Shown: positions 17,758 through 27,969 of the stretch, in pieces
Layout of the letters: every line of letters begins with the position of its first letter
How positions within the stretch are numbered: the stretch's first letter is position 1
Assembly (NCBI GenBank): GCA_902801565.1
Contig: CADCIX010000007.1
Location: forward strand, 1-64,000
Length of the DNA: 64,000 bases
Direction of reading: 5' to 3'
Source: an uncultured Veillonellaceae bacterium
Lineage (GTDB): Bacteria; Bacillota; Negativicutes; Selenomonadales; Selenomonadaceae
The notes under the pieces: generated by a model
Told to the model about the DNA's origin: nothing
Database searches by the model: none
What the model saw: only the letters and a program-made list of their open reading frames with translations
Made by a program: the position numbers and the translations under genes

Positions 17758-20070
17758 ATGGCAGATGTCCGTACACTGCCTCTCCTGCCCTTGCGCGGGA
17801 TGATGGTATTTCCCTATATGATTATCCACCTGGATGTTGGACGTGAGCGTTCCGTAGCTGCCTTGGAGCAGGCAATGGTGAGTGACCGGCAGGTTGTGGT
17901 GACGGCCCAGAAGGATGCGGAAGTTGACGAGCCGACAAGGGAAGAACTTTATGATGTCGGGACTGTGGTGGAGATCCGCCAGGTGTTGAAGCTGCCCGGC
18001 GGGACCGTGCGTGTTCTCGTGGAAGGCCTTCACAGGGCCCTTATCATGGATTATCGGGAATTGGATGACCATGCGGAAGTGGATGTGCAGGAATATCAGG
18101 ACGAGATTGATGATTCCATGAAGATGGAGGCCCTGACCCGGGCAGTGGTCCATCAATTTGAGGAATGGGTGCGTCTCAGCAAGAAGATACCTGCGGAGAC
18201 CTTTGTTTCCGTGGCAATCCTGGATGATGCGGGACGCCTTAGTGATTTGATTGCCAGCCATCTGAACCTGAAGCTTGAGGTGAAGCAGGAACTCCTTTCC
18301 CGCATCGACCTGAAAGAGCGCATGGAGAAGCTCTATGAGGTCTTGACCAGGGAACTTGAGATTCTTGAGATCGAGCGCAAGATCGGAAACAGGGTGCGCA
18401 AGCAGATGGAGAAGATACAGAAGGATTATTATCTTCGAGAGCAGATCAAGGCCATCCATAAGGAACTCGGTGATGAGGAAGACAAGGAAGCGGAAATCGA
18501 GGGATATCGCAAGAAGCTTTCGGAAGGCGGTTATCCGGAGGCGGTGGTCAAGGTCATCGAGAAGGAGCTTCATCGCATGGAGCTGATGTCCGGCATGTCG
18601 CCGGAGCTTACGGTTGTCCGGACCTATCTGGACTGGCTCATTGACCTTCCTTGGGAGAAGATGTCCGAGGACAATGTGGACATTGCATCTGCGGAAAAGA
18701 TACTGGAACGGGATCATTACGGACTGAAGAAGGTAAAGGAGCGCATCCTGGAATATCTGGCAGTGCATCAGCTCACCAAGGACAAGAGCGCTCCAATCCT
18801 GTGCCTCGTGGGGCCGCCCGGTGTGGGTAAGACTTCCCTGGCGAGCTCTGTTGCACGGGCAACCGGACGGAAGTTTGTCCGCGCCTCTCTGGGCGGTATA
18901 CGGGATGAGGCGGAGATCCGCGGTCACCGTCGCACTTATATCGGGGCAATGCCGGGGCGTGTCATTGAGGGAATCCGCAATATTGGGACAAAGAATCCGG
19001 TCTTCCTCCTCGATGAGGTGGACAAGCTGGCCATGTCCTACAATGGGGATCCTTCCGCTGCTTTGCTGGAAGTTCTGGATCCGGCACAAAATTCTACATT
19101 TAGCGATCATTATGTCGAGCTTCCCTTTGACCTTTCCAAGGTTCTTTGGATTGTCACGGCGAACAATATGGGGAACATTCCCCGTCCCCTTCGGGACAGG
19201 ATGGAAATCATCACTTTGTCCAGCTACACCGAGGTGGAAAAGTACGAGATTGCCAAACGGTATCTTGTGCCGCGCCAGCGTGAGAAGAACGGGCTGAAGG
19301 CAAAAGATATCCATTTTGGTGCCGGCGTCCTGCAGAAGATTATTGCTGAGTATACAAGGGAAGCGGGTGTGCGTGAGCTGGAGCGTGTCATCGGGCACGT
19401 CTGCCGCAAGGCAGCCCGCCAGATCGTGGAAGGCAAGGCTGAGGTGGTAAAGGTCTCGAAGAGCAACCTGGTGGATTTTTTGGAGAAGCCCAAATATCTC
19501 GGGAAAAAGGCAGAAAAGAAACCACAGGTTGGCGTTGCGACAGGCATGGCATGGACAGAGGTGGGCGGGGATATCCTTCCCACGGAGGCCACTGTGCTCA
19601 AGGGGAAGGGAAAACTCATCCTCACGGGGCAGCTTGGCGATGTCATGCAGGAGTCCGCACGGGCAGGTCTTTCCTATGTGCGGAGTCGTGCCGACAAATT
19701 CAAGCTGGAGGAGGATTTCTATGAGAAATACGACCTCCATATCCATCTGCCGGAGGGGGCAATCCCGAAGGACGGCCCTTCCGCCGGAATCACCATGGCC
19801 ACAGCGATGATCTCAGCCCTGACAAAGAAAAAGGTGCGCAGCGATGTGGCCATGACGGGTGAGATCACACTGAGAGGCAATGTCCTGCCCATCGGCGGCC
19901 TCAAGGAAAAGGTTTTGGCGGCTTATCGCGAGGGAATGCATACCATTGTCCTTCCCAAGGAAAATGAACGGGATATCGAGGAAATCCCTGATTTCGTCCG
20001 CGAGAAGCTGGAGTTTGTTCCCGTTGAGAACATGGATGAGGTTTTAGCGGTTGCATTGACGAAGCGATGA
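17758..20070 (+). CDS. lon: ATP-dependent protease La (Lon)
   Basis: An AAA+ serine protease that degrades damaged and regulatory proteins. The 770-residue product has the LAN substrate-binding domain (residues 5-195), central coiled coil, Walker [12 protein letters not shown] near residue 351, Walker [11 protein letters not shown], and the proteolytic domain with catalytic Ser in GPSAGITM (near 675) and Lys in GLKEKVLA (near 714). The start at 17758 has AGGAGG at 17743-17748; an earlier in-frame ATG at 17737 lies before that site. Follows clpX and precedes engB, as in Bacillus (lonA-ysxC). Confidence 0.98.
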   Translation: MADVRTLPLLPLRGMMVFPYMIIHLDVGRERSVAALEQAMVSDRQVVVTAQKDAEVDEPTREELYDVGTVVEIRQVLKLPGGTVRVLVEGLHRALIMDYRELDDHAEVDVQEYQDEIDDSMKMEALTRAVVHQFEEWVRLSKKIPAETFVSVAILDDAGRLSDLIASHLNLKLEVKQELLSRIDLKERMEKLYEVLTRELEILEIERKIGNRVRKQMEKIQKDYYLREQIKAIHKELGDEEDKEAEIEGYRKKLSEGGYPEAVVKVIEKELHRMELMSGMSPELTVVRTYLDWLIDLPWEKMSEDNVDIASAEKILERDHYGLKKVKERILEYLAVHQLTKDKSAPILCLVGPPGVGKTSLASSVARATGRKFVRASLGGIRDEAEIRGHRRTYIGAMPGRVIEGIRNIGTKNPVFLLDEVDKLAMSYNGDPSAALLEVLDPAQNSTFSDHYVELPFDLSKVLWIVTANNMGNIPRPLRDRMEIITLSSYTEVEKYEIAKRYLVPRQREKNGLKAKDIHFGAGVLQKIIAEYTREAGVRELERVIGHVCRKAARQIVEGKAEVVKVSKSNLVDFLEKPKYLGKKAEKKPQVGVATGMAWTEVGGDILPTEATVLKGKGKLILTGQLGDVMQESARAGLSYVRSRADKFKLEEDFYEKYDLHIHLPEGAIPKDGPSAGITMATAMISALTKKKVRSDVAMTGEITLRGNVLPIGGLKEKVLAAYREGMHTIVLPKENERDIEEIPDFVREKLEFVPVENMDEVLAVALTKR

Positions 20071-20081
20071 TGTTGTATATG

Positions 20082-20110
20082 GGGCTGCTGATGTTGGGCA
20101 GCCCTATTTT
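20082..20110 (+). terminator. Weak hairpin between lon and engB
   Basis: GGGCTGC (20082-20088) pairs with GCAGCCC (20098-20104), then TATTTT. It sits in the 57-base gap and may limit read-through into engB. Confidence 0.45.
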
Positions 20111-20127
20111 CATGGAAAGGATAATCT

Positions 20128-20751
20128 ATGGAAGAGCGTGTGATCATAACGCAGGGGAGGTATATCGCCTCTGCGGTGAAGAAGGAGCAGTATCCGGCCG
20201 GGGGGCTGCCGGAAATTGTCTTCATGGGGCGTTCCAATGTTGGGAAATCATCCCTGATCAATTCCCTGACCCGGGTGAAGAATCTTGCCCGTGTTTCCTC
20301 GCAGCCGGGCAAGACGCAGACCATCAATTTCTATGAGGTGGGGGCGAAGGTCCTTCCGGAGGAGGAACGGAAAGCCTTCTATCTGGTGGACCTTCCCGGA
20401 TACGGATATGCAAAGACGGGAAAGGAACGGCGCAAGATATGGGCCAAGTTTATTGAGGAATATCTGCTGGAAGCCCAGGAGCTTCGTTTTGTGTGCCAGC
20501 TCATCGACATCCGCCATGAGCCGATGTCCTCGGACGTGGAGATGTTCCAATGGCTGGTCGGCCACAATATTCCTGTGCTCATTGTAGCCACCAAGGCGGA
20601 CAAGATTGGAAAGAATGCCCGACAGAAACAGATCGCCCAGATAAAGAAGAGCCTGGGGGTCCAGGAACTCTCCGTGCTGCCATATTCGTCCTTAAAAAAT
20701 GAAGGTCGTTCAGATTTACTTGACGTAATAGCGGAAAGTTTGGTAAAATAG
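20128..20751 (+). CDS. engB: Ribosome biogenesis GTPase EngB/YsxC
   Basis: An essential TRAFAC GTPase for 50S subunit assembly. The 207-residue protein has G1 GRSNVGKSSLIN, G3 DLPGYGYA and G4 TKADK in order, and normal family length. Directly after lon, its usual Firmicute neighbour. Its final codons contain the promoter for the next gene pair. Confidence 0.95.
   Translation: MEERVIITQGRYIASAVKKEQYPAGGLPEIVFMGRSNVGKSSLINSLTRVKNLARVSSQPGKTQTINFYEVGAKVLPEEERKAFYLVDLPGYGYAKTGKERRKIWAKFIEEYLLEAQELRFVCQLIDIRHEPMSSDVEMFQWLVGHNIPVLIVATKADKIGKNARQKQIAQIKKSLGVQELSVLPYSSLKNEGRSDLLDVIAESLVK
20720..20749 (+). promoter_or_regulatory. Promoter of ahbA-ahbB, inside the 3' end of engB
   Basis: TTGACG (-35, 20720-20725) and TAAAAT (-10, 20744-20749) with 18-base spacing and a TG-G extension. 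The whole promoter overlaps the last ten codons of engB. Confidence 0.7.
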
Positions 20752-20812
20752 AATAGAAAAGTGAACCGGCTTCAGAAAACTACTTTCATGTTTATTTTAG
20801 GAGATGGAGAAA

Positions 20813-21271
20813 TTGACAGCGCTCTCAGCATTTGACAAGGCTCTCTTGAACGTCCTGCAGGGTAATCTGCCTCTTTGCAGCCATCCTTTTGCTGCACTGG
20901 CGGAGCAGCTTGGCACCGATGAAGATACTGTATTGGACAGGCTGCGCACCTTGAAACGGGAAGGTTATCTTCGCCGTATCGGCACCTTCTTCGATTCGAA
21001 CCGTTTGGGCTACCGGGGAACGCTGGTGGCGCTTCAGGTGTCGCCGGAGCATATGGCTCCTGTGGCAGAGGCCATCAACCTCTATCCGGGTGCAACACAT
21101 AATTACGAGAGGGAAGGACGCTACAATCTCTGGTTTACCCTGCTGTCCCCGGATCTGGAGCACGAGGAGCGCGTCCTTGACGAGATACGTGCATTGCCTG
21201 GCGTGGATGACATGCTGAATCTCAAGGCAAAGAAAAAGTACAAGATCAATGTCCAGTTTCGGCTGAGGTAG
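20813..21271 (+). CDS. ahbA: Siroheme decarboxylase subunit AhbA-like (Lrp/AsnC fold), TTG start
   Basis: AhbA and AhbB together decarboxylate siroheme to 12,18-didecarboxysiroheme in the alternative (siroheme-dependent) heme pathway. The 152-residue protein has an Lrp/AsnC-like winged helix (residues 1-60) and an effector-like domain with the family motif THNYEREGRYNLWFTL. This motif separates the enzymes from true Lrp regulators. TTG 20813 is chosen because AGGAG (20799-20803) is nine bases upstream; an ATG at 20804 abuts the ribosome site. The partner gene follows after eight bases. No other heme or siroheme gene is in the window. Confidence 0.82.
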   Translation: MTALSAFDKALLNVLQGNLPLCSHPFAALAEQLGTDEDTVLDRLRTLKREGYLRRIGTFFDSNRLGYRGTLVALQVSPEHMAPVAEAINLYPGATHNYEREGRYNLWFTLLSPDLEHEERVLDEIRALPGVDDMLNLKAKKKYKINVQFRLR

Positions 21272-21279
21272 GTGACCAG

Positions 21280-21768
21280 TTGGTGGAGATGAAGGATCTC
21301 AGCGAATTGGACAAGCGTATCGTTCGGGCCTTGCAGGGAGATTTTCCCTTGGTGGAGGAGCCCTACAAGGTATTGGCGGAACAGGTCGGAATCTCTGAGG
21401 AAGAATTTCTGGAGCGCGTGAAGGCCTTGTCAGAGGAAAAATGCATCCGAAAGATGGGAGCGGTTCTCCGGCACAGGGAAGTCGGATTTTCCTCGAATGT
21501 CCTGTGCGCATGGGAAGTCCCGGAAGGCCAGCTGGAGCAAGTGGCATTGAAGATGAGTGCCAATCCCGCGGTTTCCCACTGCTATGACCGGACCACTGCG
21601 CCGGGATGGCCTTACAACCTTTACACGATGATCCATGGCCACAGCCGGAAGGAATGCGAGCAGATTGCCGATATGTTGGGGAAAGCAAACGGGATCACGA
21701 ATCGCATGATGCTGTATTCGAAGAAGGAATGGAAGAAGACAAGCATGAAGTATTTTTGTGAATCATGA
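21280..21768 (+). CDS. ahbB: Siroheme decarboxylase subunit AhbB-like (Lrp/AsnC fold), TTG start
   Basis: Second subunit of the predicted siroheme decarboxylase. The 162-residue protein shows the winged-helix domain and the diagnostic segments GAVLRHREVGF, VSHCYDRTT and WPYNLYTMIHGHS, as in AhbB/NirDLGH proteins. Translation could begin at TTG 21280 (TAGGTGA upstream) or at ATG 21289 nine bases later. It is translationally close to ahbA and probably forms a heterodimer with its product. Confidence 0.82.
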   Translation: MVEMKDLSELDKRIVRALQGDFPLVEEPYKVLAEQVGISEEEFLERVKALSEEKCIRKMGAVLRHREVGFSSNVLCAWEVPEGQLEQVALKMSANPAVSHCYDRTTAPGWPYNLYTMIHGHSRKECEQIADMLGKANGITNRMMLYSKKEWKKTSMKYFCES

Positions 21769-21828
21769 GATTTGGCACGCTATGAGAGGAGTCATGGCGT
21801 GTTTTTCTTTTCACTTGATTCATTGTGT

Positions 21829-21836
21829 GTTATACT
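21829..21836 (+). promoter_or_regulatory. Possible extended -10 promoter of the aminotransferase gene
   Basis: TG-T-TATACT, with TATACT at 21831-21836, about 70 bases before the ATG. The -35 is weak (TTTTCA). It lies in the 137-base gap after ahbB. Confidence 0.4.
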
Positions 21837-21905
21837 AACTGTGCACTATTTTACTGCGCGTGAGCGCAATGGGAAGAGTCATAAAGGCGAAGGGGTGTTG
21901 TTTTT

Positions 21906-23093
21906 ATGGTTGCAGAAAAAATGTATGAGCTTGGTACGAAAAAATCTACGATACGCACGATTTTCGAATTTGGGCGGAAGCGTGCCGCGGAAGTCGGGGA
22001 GGAAAATGTCTTTGATTTCAGCCTTGGCAATCCCAATGTCCCGACACCGGAATTCGTGAAACAGGCCGTGCTGGATATCCTTGGGGAGATGGAGCCCAGC
22101 GCAATTCATGGCTATACGATTGCTCCCGGCAACCCTGAGGTGCGGGAGGTATTGGCAAAGAGCATCAATGAGCGTTTTGGCACGAATTTTGCAGGAAAGA
22201 ACCTTTTCCTCACGGCAGGAGCCGCGGCGGCCATTACCATTTCCTTCAAGGCACTTTGTGAGCCGGGAGACGAGTTCATCGCCTTTGCTCCCTTTTTTCC
22301 GGAATACCGCTGTTTTGTGGAGTCCGTGGGAGGGAAGCTGGTTGTCGTTCCCGCAAAGCCGGAGGACTTCCAGATTGATTTTGCGGCCTTCGAGAAGTGC
22401 CTGACACCGCAGACGAAAGCCGTCATTGTCAATTCCCCGAACAATCCCAGTGGCGCGGTCTATTCCGAGGAAACCATCAAGGGATTGGCAGAAATTCTTC
22501 GTGGGAAAGAGAAGGAATACGGGCATCCGATCTTCATCATCTCCGATGAACCCTACCGGGAGATTGCCTTTGAGGGATATACGGTGCCCTATGTGCCGAA
22601 ATACTATGCGAACACACTGGTATGCTATTCCTACAGCAAGTCCTTTTCTTTGCCGGGAGAGCGCATCGGCTATATCGTGGTTCCCGATGAGATTGCTGAT
22701 TTTGGAAAGGTCTATGGCGCTATTGCAGGGGCTGCCCGTGTGCTCACCCATGTCAATGCCCCTTCCCTCTGGCAGCTCGTGATTGCCCGTTGCGCCGGCC
22801 GTCCTTCGGATATCAGCACCTATGTGAAGAATGGGCAGCTTTTGTACCAGGGGCTTGTGGATGCCGGTTTCAAATGCGTGAAGCCCCAGGGTGCCTTTTA
22901 TCTCTTCCCACAGTCCTTGGAGCCGGATGACTACGCATTCTGTGAGCGGGCAAAGAAATACGATCTTCTGCTGGTCCCCGGCACGGATTTCGGCTGCTCC
23001 GGGCATTTCCGCGTGGCCTATTGCATCAAGACGGAGACGATTGAACGTTCCCTTCCCTTGTTCAAGAAGTTGGCGGCGGAGTATGCACAGTAA
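21906..23093 (+). CDS. Pyridoxal-phosphate-dependent aminotransferase (class I/II, AspC-like)
   Basis: Predicted transamination of an amino acid with a 2-oxo acid. The 395-residue fold-type I protein has the substrate-arm Gly loop, NSPNNPSGAVYSEE, the Asp that binds the PLP pyridine nitrogen (ISDEPYREI), and the Schiff-base Lys in YSYSKSFSLPGERIGY. The substrate cannot be fixed; family members act on aspartate, aromatic or branched amino acids. AAGGGGTG is upstream of the ATG. It stands alone between the ahb pair and the penicillin-binding protein gene. Confidence 0.9.
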   Translation: MVAEKMYELGTKKSTIRTIFEFGRKRAAEVGEENVFDFSLGNPNVPTPEFVKQAVLDILGEMEPSAIHGYTIAPGNPEVREVLAKSINERFGTNFAGKNLFLTAGAAAAITISFKALCEPGDEFIAFAPFFPEYRCFVESVGGKLVVVPAKPEDFQIDFAAFEKCLTPQTKAVIVNSPNNPSGAVYSEETIKGLAEILRGKEKEYGHPIFIISDEPYREIAFEGYTVPYVPKYYANTLVCYSYSKSFSLPGERIGYIVVPDEIADFGKVYGAIAGAARVLTHVNAPSLWQLVIARCAGRPSDISTYVKNGQLLYQGLVDAGFKCVKPQGAFYLFPQSLEPDDYAFCERAKKYDLLLVPGTDFGCSGHFRVAYCIKTETIERSLPLFKKLAAEYAQ

Positions 23094-23146
23094 GCGTACA
23101 ATCGTTTCATGAAGCGCCTTCTTTGTACATTATGGAAAAACATCTA

Positions 23147-23176
23147 TTGCAAAAGATATGCCATTGGTAGTAAAAT
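23147..23176 (+). promoter_or_regulatory. Promoter of the class A PBP gene
   Basis: TTGCAA (-35, 23147-23152) and TAAAAT (-10, 23171-23176) with 18-base spacing, 57 bases before the ATG. Confidence 0.6.
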
Positions 23177-23232
23177 GAACGGGTATACATTGTGGAACCT
23201 GCAAATTGGAATGGCTCTCGAGGAGGACGCTC

Positions 23233-25368
23233 ATGGAGAAACGCACCCAGACGAACCGGAAGCGGCAGGCAGCAAAAAGCAGCGGAAATACCGCAAAACG
23301 AGTATTTCTTGGAATGATTGTGGTTGTGGTTGTCATGGTCACAGGCATTGGTTGTGGCTTTTTGACCGCCAGCATGAATACGAAGCCGGATATCGCAAAC
23401 GATATACGGCCGCCGGCCACATCGACCATCTATGATATCAACGGCAATGAGATCGCCAATGTGCATGCGGCGGAGAACCGCATGCCGGTAAAGATTTCCC
23501 AGGTGCCGAAGGATCTGCAGAATGCCTTTGTTGCCGTCGAGGACAATCGTTTTTATGAACACATAGGGATCGATCCCAAGGGACTCCTGCGTGCGGTTTG
23601 GGCAAATATCAGCGACCGCACGATTTCCGAAGGCGGTTCCACGATTACCCAGCAGTTGGCGAAGAATGCCTATCTCACACAGGACCGTACCCTGAAACGC
23701 AAGATACAGGAGATTTTTCTTGCGTTGCAACTGGAGCGCCAGTATACGAAGCAGGAAATCCTGGAGCTGTACCTGAACCAGATTTATTTCGGACAGGGCG
23801 CATATGGAGTTCAGGCAGCAGCCAGGACGTATTTCAACAAGGATGTCGAGGACCTGACACTCAATGAATGCGCCATGCTGGCGGGCATTCCAAAGAGCCC
23901 GAACTACTATTCCCCCCTCAACAACCTTCAGGCCGCACAGGAGCGGAAAGGGGTTGTTCTCGACCAGATGGTGAAGTACGGATATGTGAACCGTCAGGAA
24001 GCGGCAAAGGTCAAGCGTCAGGACATGGTTTTGGCGCAGCCGGTAAAGAAGAACACGAGCGGGGAATCCTATTTCATCGATTATGTGACACAACTCCTCA
24101 TCGACAAATATGGGGCAGACGCTGTCTACAAGGACGGCCTCAAGATATATACCACCATTGATATGGACATGCAGCGTGCTGCTGAGGAGGCAATGCAGTT
24201 ATTGCCTGACTATTCCACGGACAGCAATGGGATTGTGCAGCCCCAGGGGGCGCTTGTGGCAATCGATCCCCATAATGGTTACATCAAAGCAATGGTCGGG
24301 GGGCGCGGAACGGATCAGTTCAACCGTGCCACCATGGCGGAACGTCAGCCTGGGTCTGCTTTCAAGCCCTTTGTGTTTGCAGCGGCATTGGAAAACAAGT
24401 TCACGCCGTCCACGATCATCGATGACAGTCCTGTGACGATTGATGATTGGGAACCGCAGAATTACGACCGAAGTTTCCGCGGCAAGGTCTCTTTGCGCAT
24501 GACGGCAGAGCAGTCCCTGAATGTGCCCACGGTCAAGATTGCCCAGAAACTTGGCATGGACAAGCCTATCTATTATGCTCAGGAAATGGGAATCAGTACC
24601 TTTGTTCTCGATGGCCCCCAAAATGACCGCAACTTGTCAACCGCCCTGGGCGGGTTGACGAAAGGCGTTACGCCCCTGGAACTTACAAGCGCCTATGGAA
24701 CCTTTGCGAATAAGGGCGTGCATGTGTCCTCGGTTGCCATCGTGAAGGTATTGGACCGCAACGGCAAGGTATTGGAACAGGCACAACCGGAGCAGCGCAG
24801 CGTCATCAGCGAGGCAAGCGCCGAAGATCTGACGAGCATGCTCATGGGTGTCATTCTGCATGGTACGGGTACCCGCGCCAATATCAATCGCCCTGCAGCT
24901 GGAAAGACAGGAACGACGAGTGATTACCATGATGCATGGTTCGTTGGCTATACCCCGGACCTTGTTGCCGGTGTCTGGATTGGCAATGACGATAATACGA
25001 GCCTTGGCGGCATGGGTGGCGGAAATCAGCCAGCCCAGATATGGGGGGCATTCATGTCGAAGGCCCTTGCCAATGTCCCTGCAAGGGATTTCGATGGGGT
25101 GTCAGCACCGCGAGGGGCATCCATCGGGGAACTGGAGGATGACTCCGGAAGCAGGAGCGAAAGGACCAGCAACGAAAAGAAAACGGATGATGGGGACAAG
25201 AAGAATGACAAACCACAGAATCAGCAGCCCCAGCCTGCACCGACACCACAGGATACACCACAGAAGACCCAACAGGAAGCACCTTCTGCACCTGTGACGC
25301 CTGAACCGGCAGCACCGGCACCTGCTGCTCCCTCGCCGGGCGGAGGAGTTTCCAAGGGCAGGGATTGA
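23233..25368 (+). CDS. Class A penicillin-binding protein (PBP1A-type)
   Basis: A bifunctional peptidoglycan synthase. The 711-residue protein has a basic cytoplasmic start, one membrane anchor (about 20-45), a GT51 glycosyltransferase domain ([12 protein letters not shown] with the catalytic Glu, then [12 protein letters not shown]), and a transpeptidase domain with SxxK in PGSAFKPF (near 372), SLN (near 427) and KTGT (near 557). The C-terminal tail, about 90 residues, is low-complexity and rich in Pro, Gln and Ala. The start at 23233 follows GAGGAGG; an earlier in-frame ATG lacks one. Its stop is 32 bases before the tyrS start used here. Confidence 0.94.
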   Translation: MEKRTQTNRKRQAAKSSGNTAKRVFLGMIVVVVVMVTGIGCGFLTASMNTKPDIANDIRPPATSTIYDINGNEIANVHAAENRMPVKISQVPKDLQNAFVAVEDNRFYEHIGIDPKGLLRAVWANISDRTISEGGSTITQQLAKNAYLTQDRTLKRKIQEIFLALQLERQYTKQEILELYLNQIYFGQGAYGVQAAARTYFNKDVEDLTLNECAMLAGIPKSPNYYSPLNNLQAAQERKGVVLDQMVKYGYVNRQEAAKVKRQDMVLAQPVKKNTSGESYFIDYVTQLLIDKYGADAVYKDGLKIYTTIDMDMQRAAEEAMQLLPDYSTDSNGIVQPQGALVAIDPHNGYIKAMVGGRGTDQFNRATMAERQPGSAFKPFVFAAALENKFTPSTIIDDSPVTIDDWEPQNYDRSFRGKVSLRMTAEQSLNVPTVKIAQKLGMDKPIYYAQEMGISTFVLDGPQNDRNLSTALGGLTKGVTPLELTSAYGTFANKGVHVSSVAIVKVLDRNGKVLEQAQPEQRSVISEASAEDLTSMLMGVILHGTGTRANINRPAAGKTGTTSDYHDAWFVGYTPDLVAGVWIGNDDNTSLGGMGGGNQPAQIWGAFMSKALANVPARDFDGVSAPRGASIGELEDDSGSRSERTSNEKKTDDGDKKNDKPQNQQPQPAPTPQDTPQKTQQEAPSAPVTPEPAAPAPAAPSPGGGVSKGRD

Positions 25369-25400
25369 CGAAGGAATGTGAAATCAAAGGAGCGAGTTTG

Positions 25401-26618
25401 TTGGTAAATGTTTTTGATACATTGAAGGAGCGCGGTTTTATTGCGCAATGCACGAATGAGGAAGAACTGAGAAAGCTCTTCGATGAAGAGCAGGTTACCT
25501 TTTATATTGGTTTCGATCCCACGGCGGACAGCCTTCATGCGGGGCATTTCATTGCTCTCATGGCAATGGCGCACATGCAGCGCGCAGGGCATCGTCCCAT
25601 CTGTCTTGTAGGCGGCGGCACGGGAACCGTGGGGGATCCTTCAGGGCGCACGGACATGCGTCAGGTGCTCACGGATGACATCATTGCCCATAATTGCGAT
25701 TGCTTCCGGAAACAGATTGCCCGGTTCATTGATTTCAGCAACGATAGGGCCATCATGGTGGACAATGGGGACTGGCTTCGCAAGCTCAACTACATTGACC
25801 TTTTGAGGGAAGTCGGGGCACAGTTCACCGTCAACCGCATGTTGTCGGCGGAATGCTACAAGCAGCGCTGGGAAAAGGGGCTGACCTTCCTGGAGTTCAA
25901 TTATATGGTCATGCAGGCCTATGACTTCCTTGAACTCAACCGCCGTTACGGCTGCAAACTGCAGATGGGCGGAGATGACCAGTGGTCCAATATCATTGCT
26001 GGCGTTGAACTCTGCCGCCGCAAGGAGAACAAGGCTGTCTACGGCCTCACGAACAAGCTCCTGACCAAGAGTGACGGCAAGAAGATGGGAAAGACCGCAG
26101 GAGGGGCGCTTTGGCTGGATGCAGAGAAGGTTTCCCCCTATGAGTTCTACCAGTATTGGCGCAATGTGGATGATGCAGACGTGGAGAAGTGCCTGTCCCT
26201 GCTCACTTTCTTGCCCATGGACGAGGTTCGCCGCCTGGGTGCGCTTGAGGACCAGAAGATCAATGAGGCAAAGACGGTGCTTGCCTATGAGGTCACGAAG
26301 ATTGTGCATGGAGAGGAAGAGGCTGACAAGGCAAAGAAAGCGGCAGAGACCATCTTTGGGGGACAGGGCAGTGCAGAGAATATGCCCACCTTCCAGGTCG
26401 GAGATCAGGCCATTGGCAGGAAGCTTCTCGACATTATGGCGGAACATGGTATGGTTGCCTCCAAGAGCGAGGGTCGCCGCCTTATCCAGCAGAGCGGTAT
26501 AAGCCTCAATGACGGAAAGATCTCTGATGTGGATTACGTCATGCAGGAAAGTGATTTTGTGGATGGTGCAGCCATCCTCAAGAAGGGCAAGAAAAAGTTC
26601 TATAAATTGACGAAATAG
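25401..26618 (+). CDS. tyrS: Tyrosine--tRNA ligase, TTG start
   Basis: Charges tRNA-Tyr. The 405-residue protein has the class I signature ([12 protein letters not shown]), the tyrosine-binding region [12 protein letters not shown] and [11 protein letters not shown], the KMSKS-equivalent [13 protein letters not shown], and a C-terminal S4 RNA-binding domain. The start TTG 25401 has AAGGAG 8 bases upstream (25387-25392); TTG 25398 is the near alternative, and an upstream TTG at 25365 overlaps the stop of the PBP gene. No T-box leader is present, unlike many Firmicute tyrS genes. Confidence 0.96.
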   Translation: MVNVFDTLKERGFIAQCTNEEELRKLFDEEQVTFYIGFDPTADSLHAGHFIALMAMAHMQRAGHRPICLVGGGTGTVGDPSGRTDMRQVLTDDIIAHNCDCFRKQIARFIDFSNDRAIMVDNGDWLRKLNYIDLLREVGAQFTVNRMLSAECYKQRWEKGLTFLEFNYMVMQAYDFLELNRRYGCKLQMGGDDQWSNIIAGVELCRRKENKAVYGLTNKLLTKSDGKKMGKTAGGALWLDAEKVSPYEFYQYWRNVDDADVEKCLSLLTFLPMDEVRRLGALEDQKINEAKTVLAYEVTKIVHGEEEADKAKKAAETIFGGQGSAENMPTFQVGDQAIGRKLLDIMAEHGMVASKSEGRRLIQQSGISLNDGKISDVDYVMQESDFVDGAAILKKGKKKFYKLTK

Positions 26619-26660
26619 ATAACAGTGATAGTTTTATAGAGATAGGAGAGATTTTCTTTT

Positions 26661-27395
26661 ATGTCAGGACATTCAAAATGGGCGAATATCAAGAGGAAGA
26701 AAGGTGCCAATGACGCAATCCGCGGCAAGATCACGACGAAGATTGGCCGAGAGATCACCATCGCTGTCCGCATGGGCGGCGCAGATCCCACGGGCAATAT
26801 GCGCCTGAAACTGGCACTTTCCAAGGCAAAGGCCAACAACATCCCGAAGGACAACATCAATCGTGCCATCCAGAAAGGGCTTGGCGCAACAGAAGGCAGC
26901 AACTACGAGGAGATTACCTATGAGGGCTACGGGCCCGGCGGTTCTGCCATCATGCTGGACATCCTCACGGACAACCGCAACCGCACGGCAGCAGATGTGC
27001 GTCATCTCTTTTCACGTTTTGGCGGGAATCTCGGCGAGACGGGCTGTGTCGGCTGGATGTTCAAGCAGAAGGCGGTCTTTGTCGTGGAAAAGGAAACCTT
27101 TGGCGATGAGGACGCGCTCATGGATATCGTCCTGGAGGCTGGTGCCGAGGATATGCGCTCGGAGGATGATGTCTTCGAGATCACGGCAGAGCCTGCAGAT
27201 TTTGATGCCATTGAGGCAGCCCTGGGAGAAAAGGGAATTGAGACAGCTTCGGCAGAGATCACCATGGTTCCTGACAACACGGTGAAGGTGGAAGGAAAGG
27301 ACGCTGAAAAGCTGCAGAATCTCGTGGATGCGCTGGAAGAGAATGATGATGTCCAGAACGTCTATGGCAATTATGAGATGGATGAGGAAGAATGA
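26661..27395 (+). CDS. yebC: YebC/PmpR-family protein (transcriptional or translational regulator)
   Basis: A 244-residue protein with the typical start SGHSKWANIKRKKGAND and the three-domain YebC fold. Family members have been described as DNA-binding regulators and, more recently, as factors that relieve ribosome stalling at proline stretches. It precedes ruvCAB here, a widely conserved order. TAGGAGAG is upstream. Confidence 0.93.
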   Translation: MSGHSKWANIKRKKGANDAIRGKITTKIGREITIAVRMGGADPTGNMRLKLALSKAKANNIPKDNINRAIQKGLGATEGSNYEEITYEGYGPGGSAIMLDILTDNRNRTAADVRHLFSRFGGNLGETGCVGWMFKQKAVFVVEKETFGDEDALMDIVLEAGAEDMRSEDDVFEITAEPADFDAIEAALGEKGIETASAEITMVPDNTVKVEGKDAEKLQNLVDALEENDDVQNVYGNYEMDEEE

Positions 27396-27449
27396 GTCTT
27401 GCGGGCGGCCATATGGTCGCTCGTATTCTTGTATGGGAAGGGGTATGGG

Positions 27450-27953
27450 ATGCTGGCATTAGGGATTGACCCTGGGACTGCCATTTGCGGCTATGGTTTC
27501 GTGGAGTCCGTGGGAAGCCGTCTGGTTCCCCATGCATACGGTGCCATCACCACAAGCCCCAAGGCGCGTATGGAAGACCGGCTCATGAAACTCTACGATG
27601 AACTCGATGGGCTCATCAAGAAATATCAGCCGGATATCATGGGCGTGGAACAGCTTTTCTTCAATCGGAATGTGACGACGGCAATCCCCGTGGGGCAGGC
27701 ACGGGGAATCGTTCTCTTGGCGGCGGCAAAGAACCAGCTGGAAATCGTGGAGCGCACGCCGCTTCAGGTGAAGCAGTCTGTGACGGGATACGGAAAGGCC
27801 GACAAGCAGCAGATGATCTATATGGTGACGAAGCTCCTGCATCTTCCGAAGGCACCCCATCCCGATGATGTGGCGGATGCCCTGGCAGTTGCCATATGCA
27901 CGACCCATTGCATGAACAGTGTTGTCTGGCGCAACCAATTGGGCAGCGGATGA
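27450..27953 (+). CDS. ruvC: Holliday junction resolvase RuvC
   Basis: Cuts four-way DNA junctions made by RuvAB branch migration. The 167-residue protein shows the RNase H-like acidic residues: Asp in LGIDPGTAICGYG, Glu in MGVEQLFFNRN and Asp pairs in PHPDDVADALAVA. The start at 27450 has GAAGGGG seven bases upstream; the open frame upstream of it is not used. First of the ruvC-ruvA-ruvB operon. Confidence 0.96.
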   Translation: MLALGIDPGTAICGYGFVESVGSRLVPHAYGAITTSPKARMEDRLMKLYDELDGLIKKYQPDIMGVEQLFFNRNVTTAIPVGQARGIVLLAAAKNQLEIVERTPLQVKQSVTGYGKADKQQMIYMVTKLLHLPKAPHPDDVADALAVAICTTHCMNSVVWRNQLGSG

Positions 27954-27969
27954 ATAATAGGAGTTTGCA

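Noticed and set aside
20813-21768. Two Lrp/AsnC transcription regulators
   Set aside because: The YNLWFTL and YNLYTMIHG motifs and the tandem arrangement are those of siroheme decarboxylase subunits rather than amino-acid-responsive regulators.
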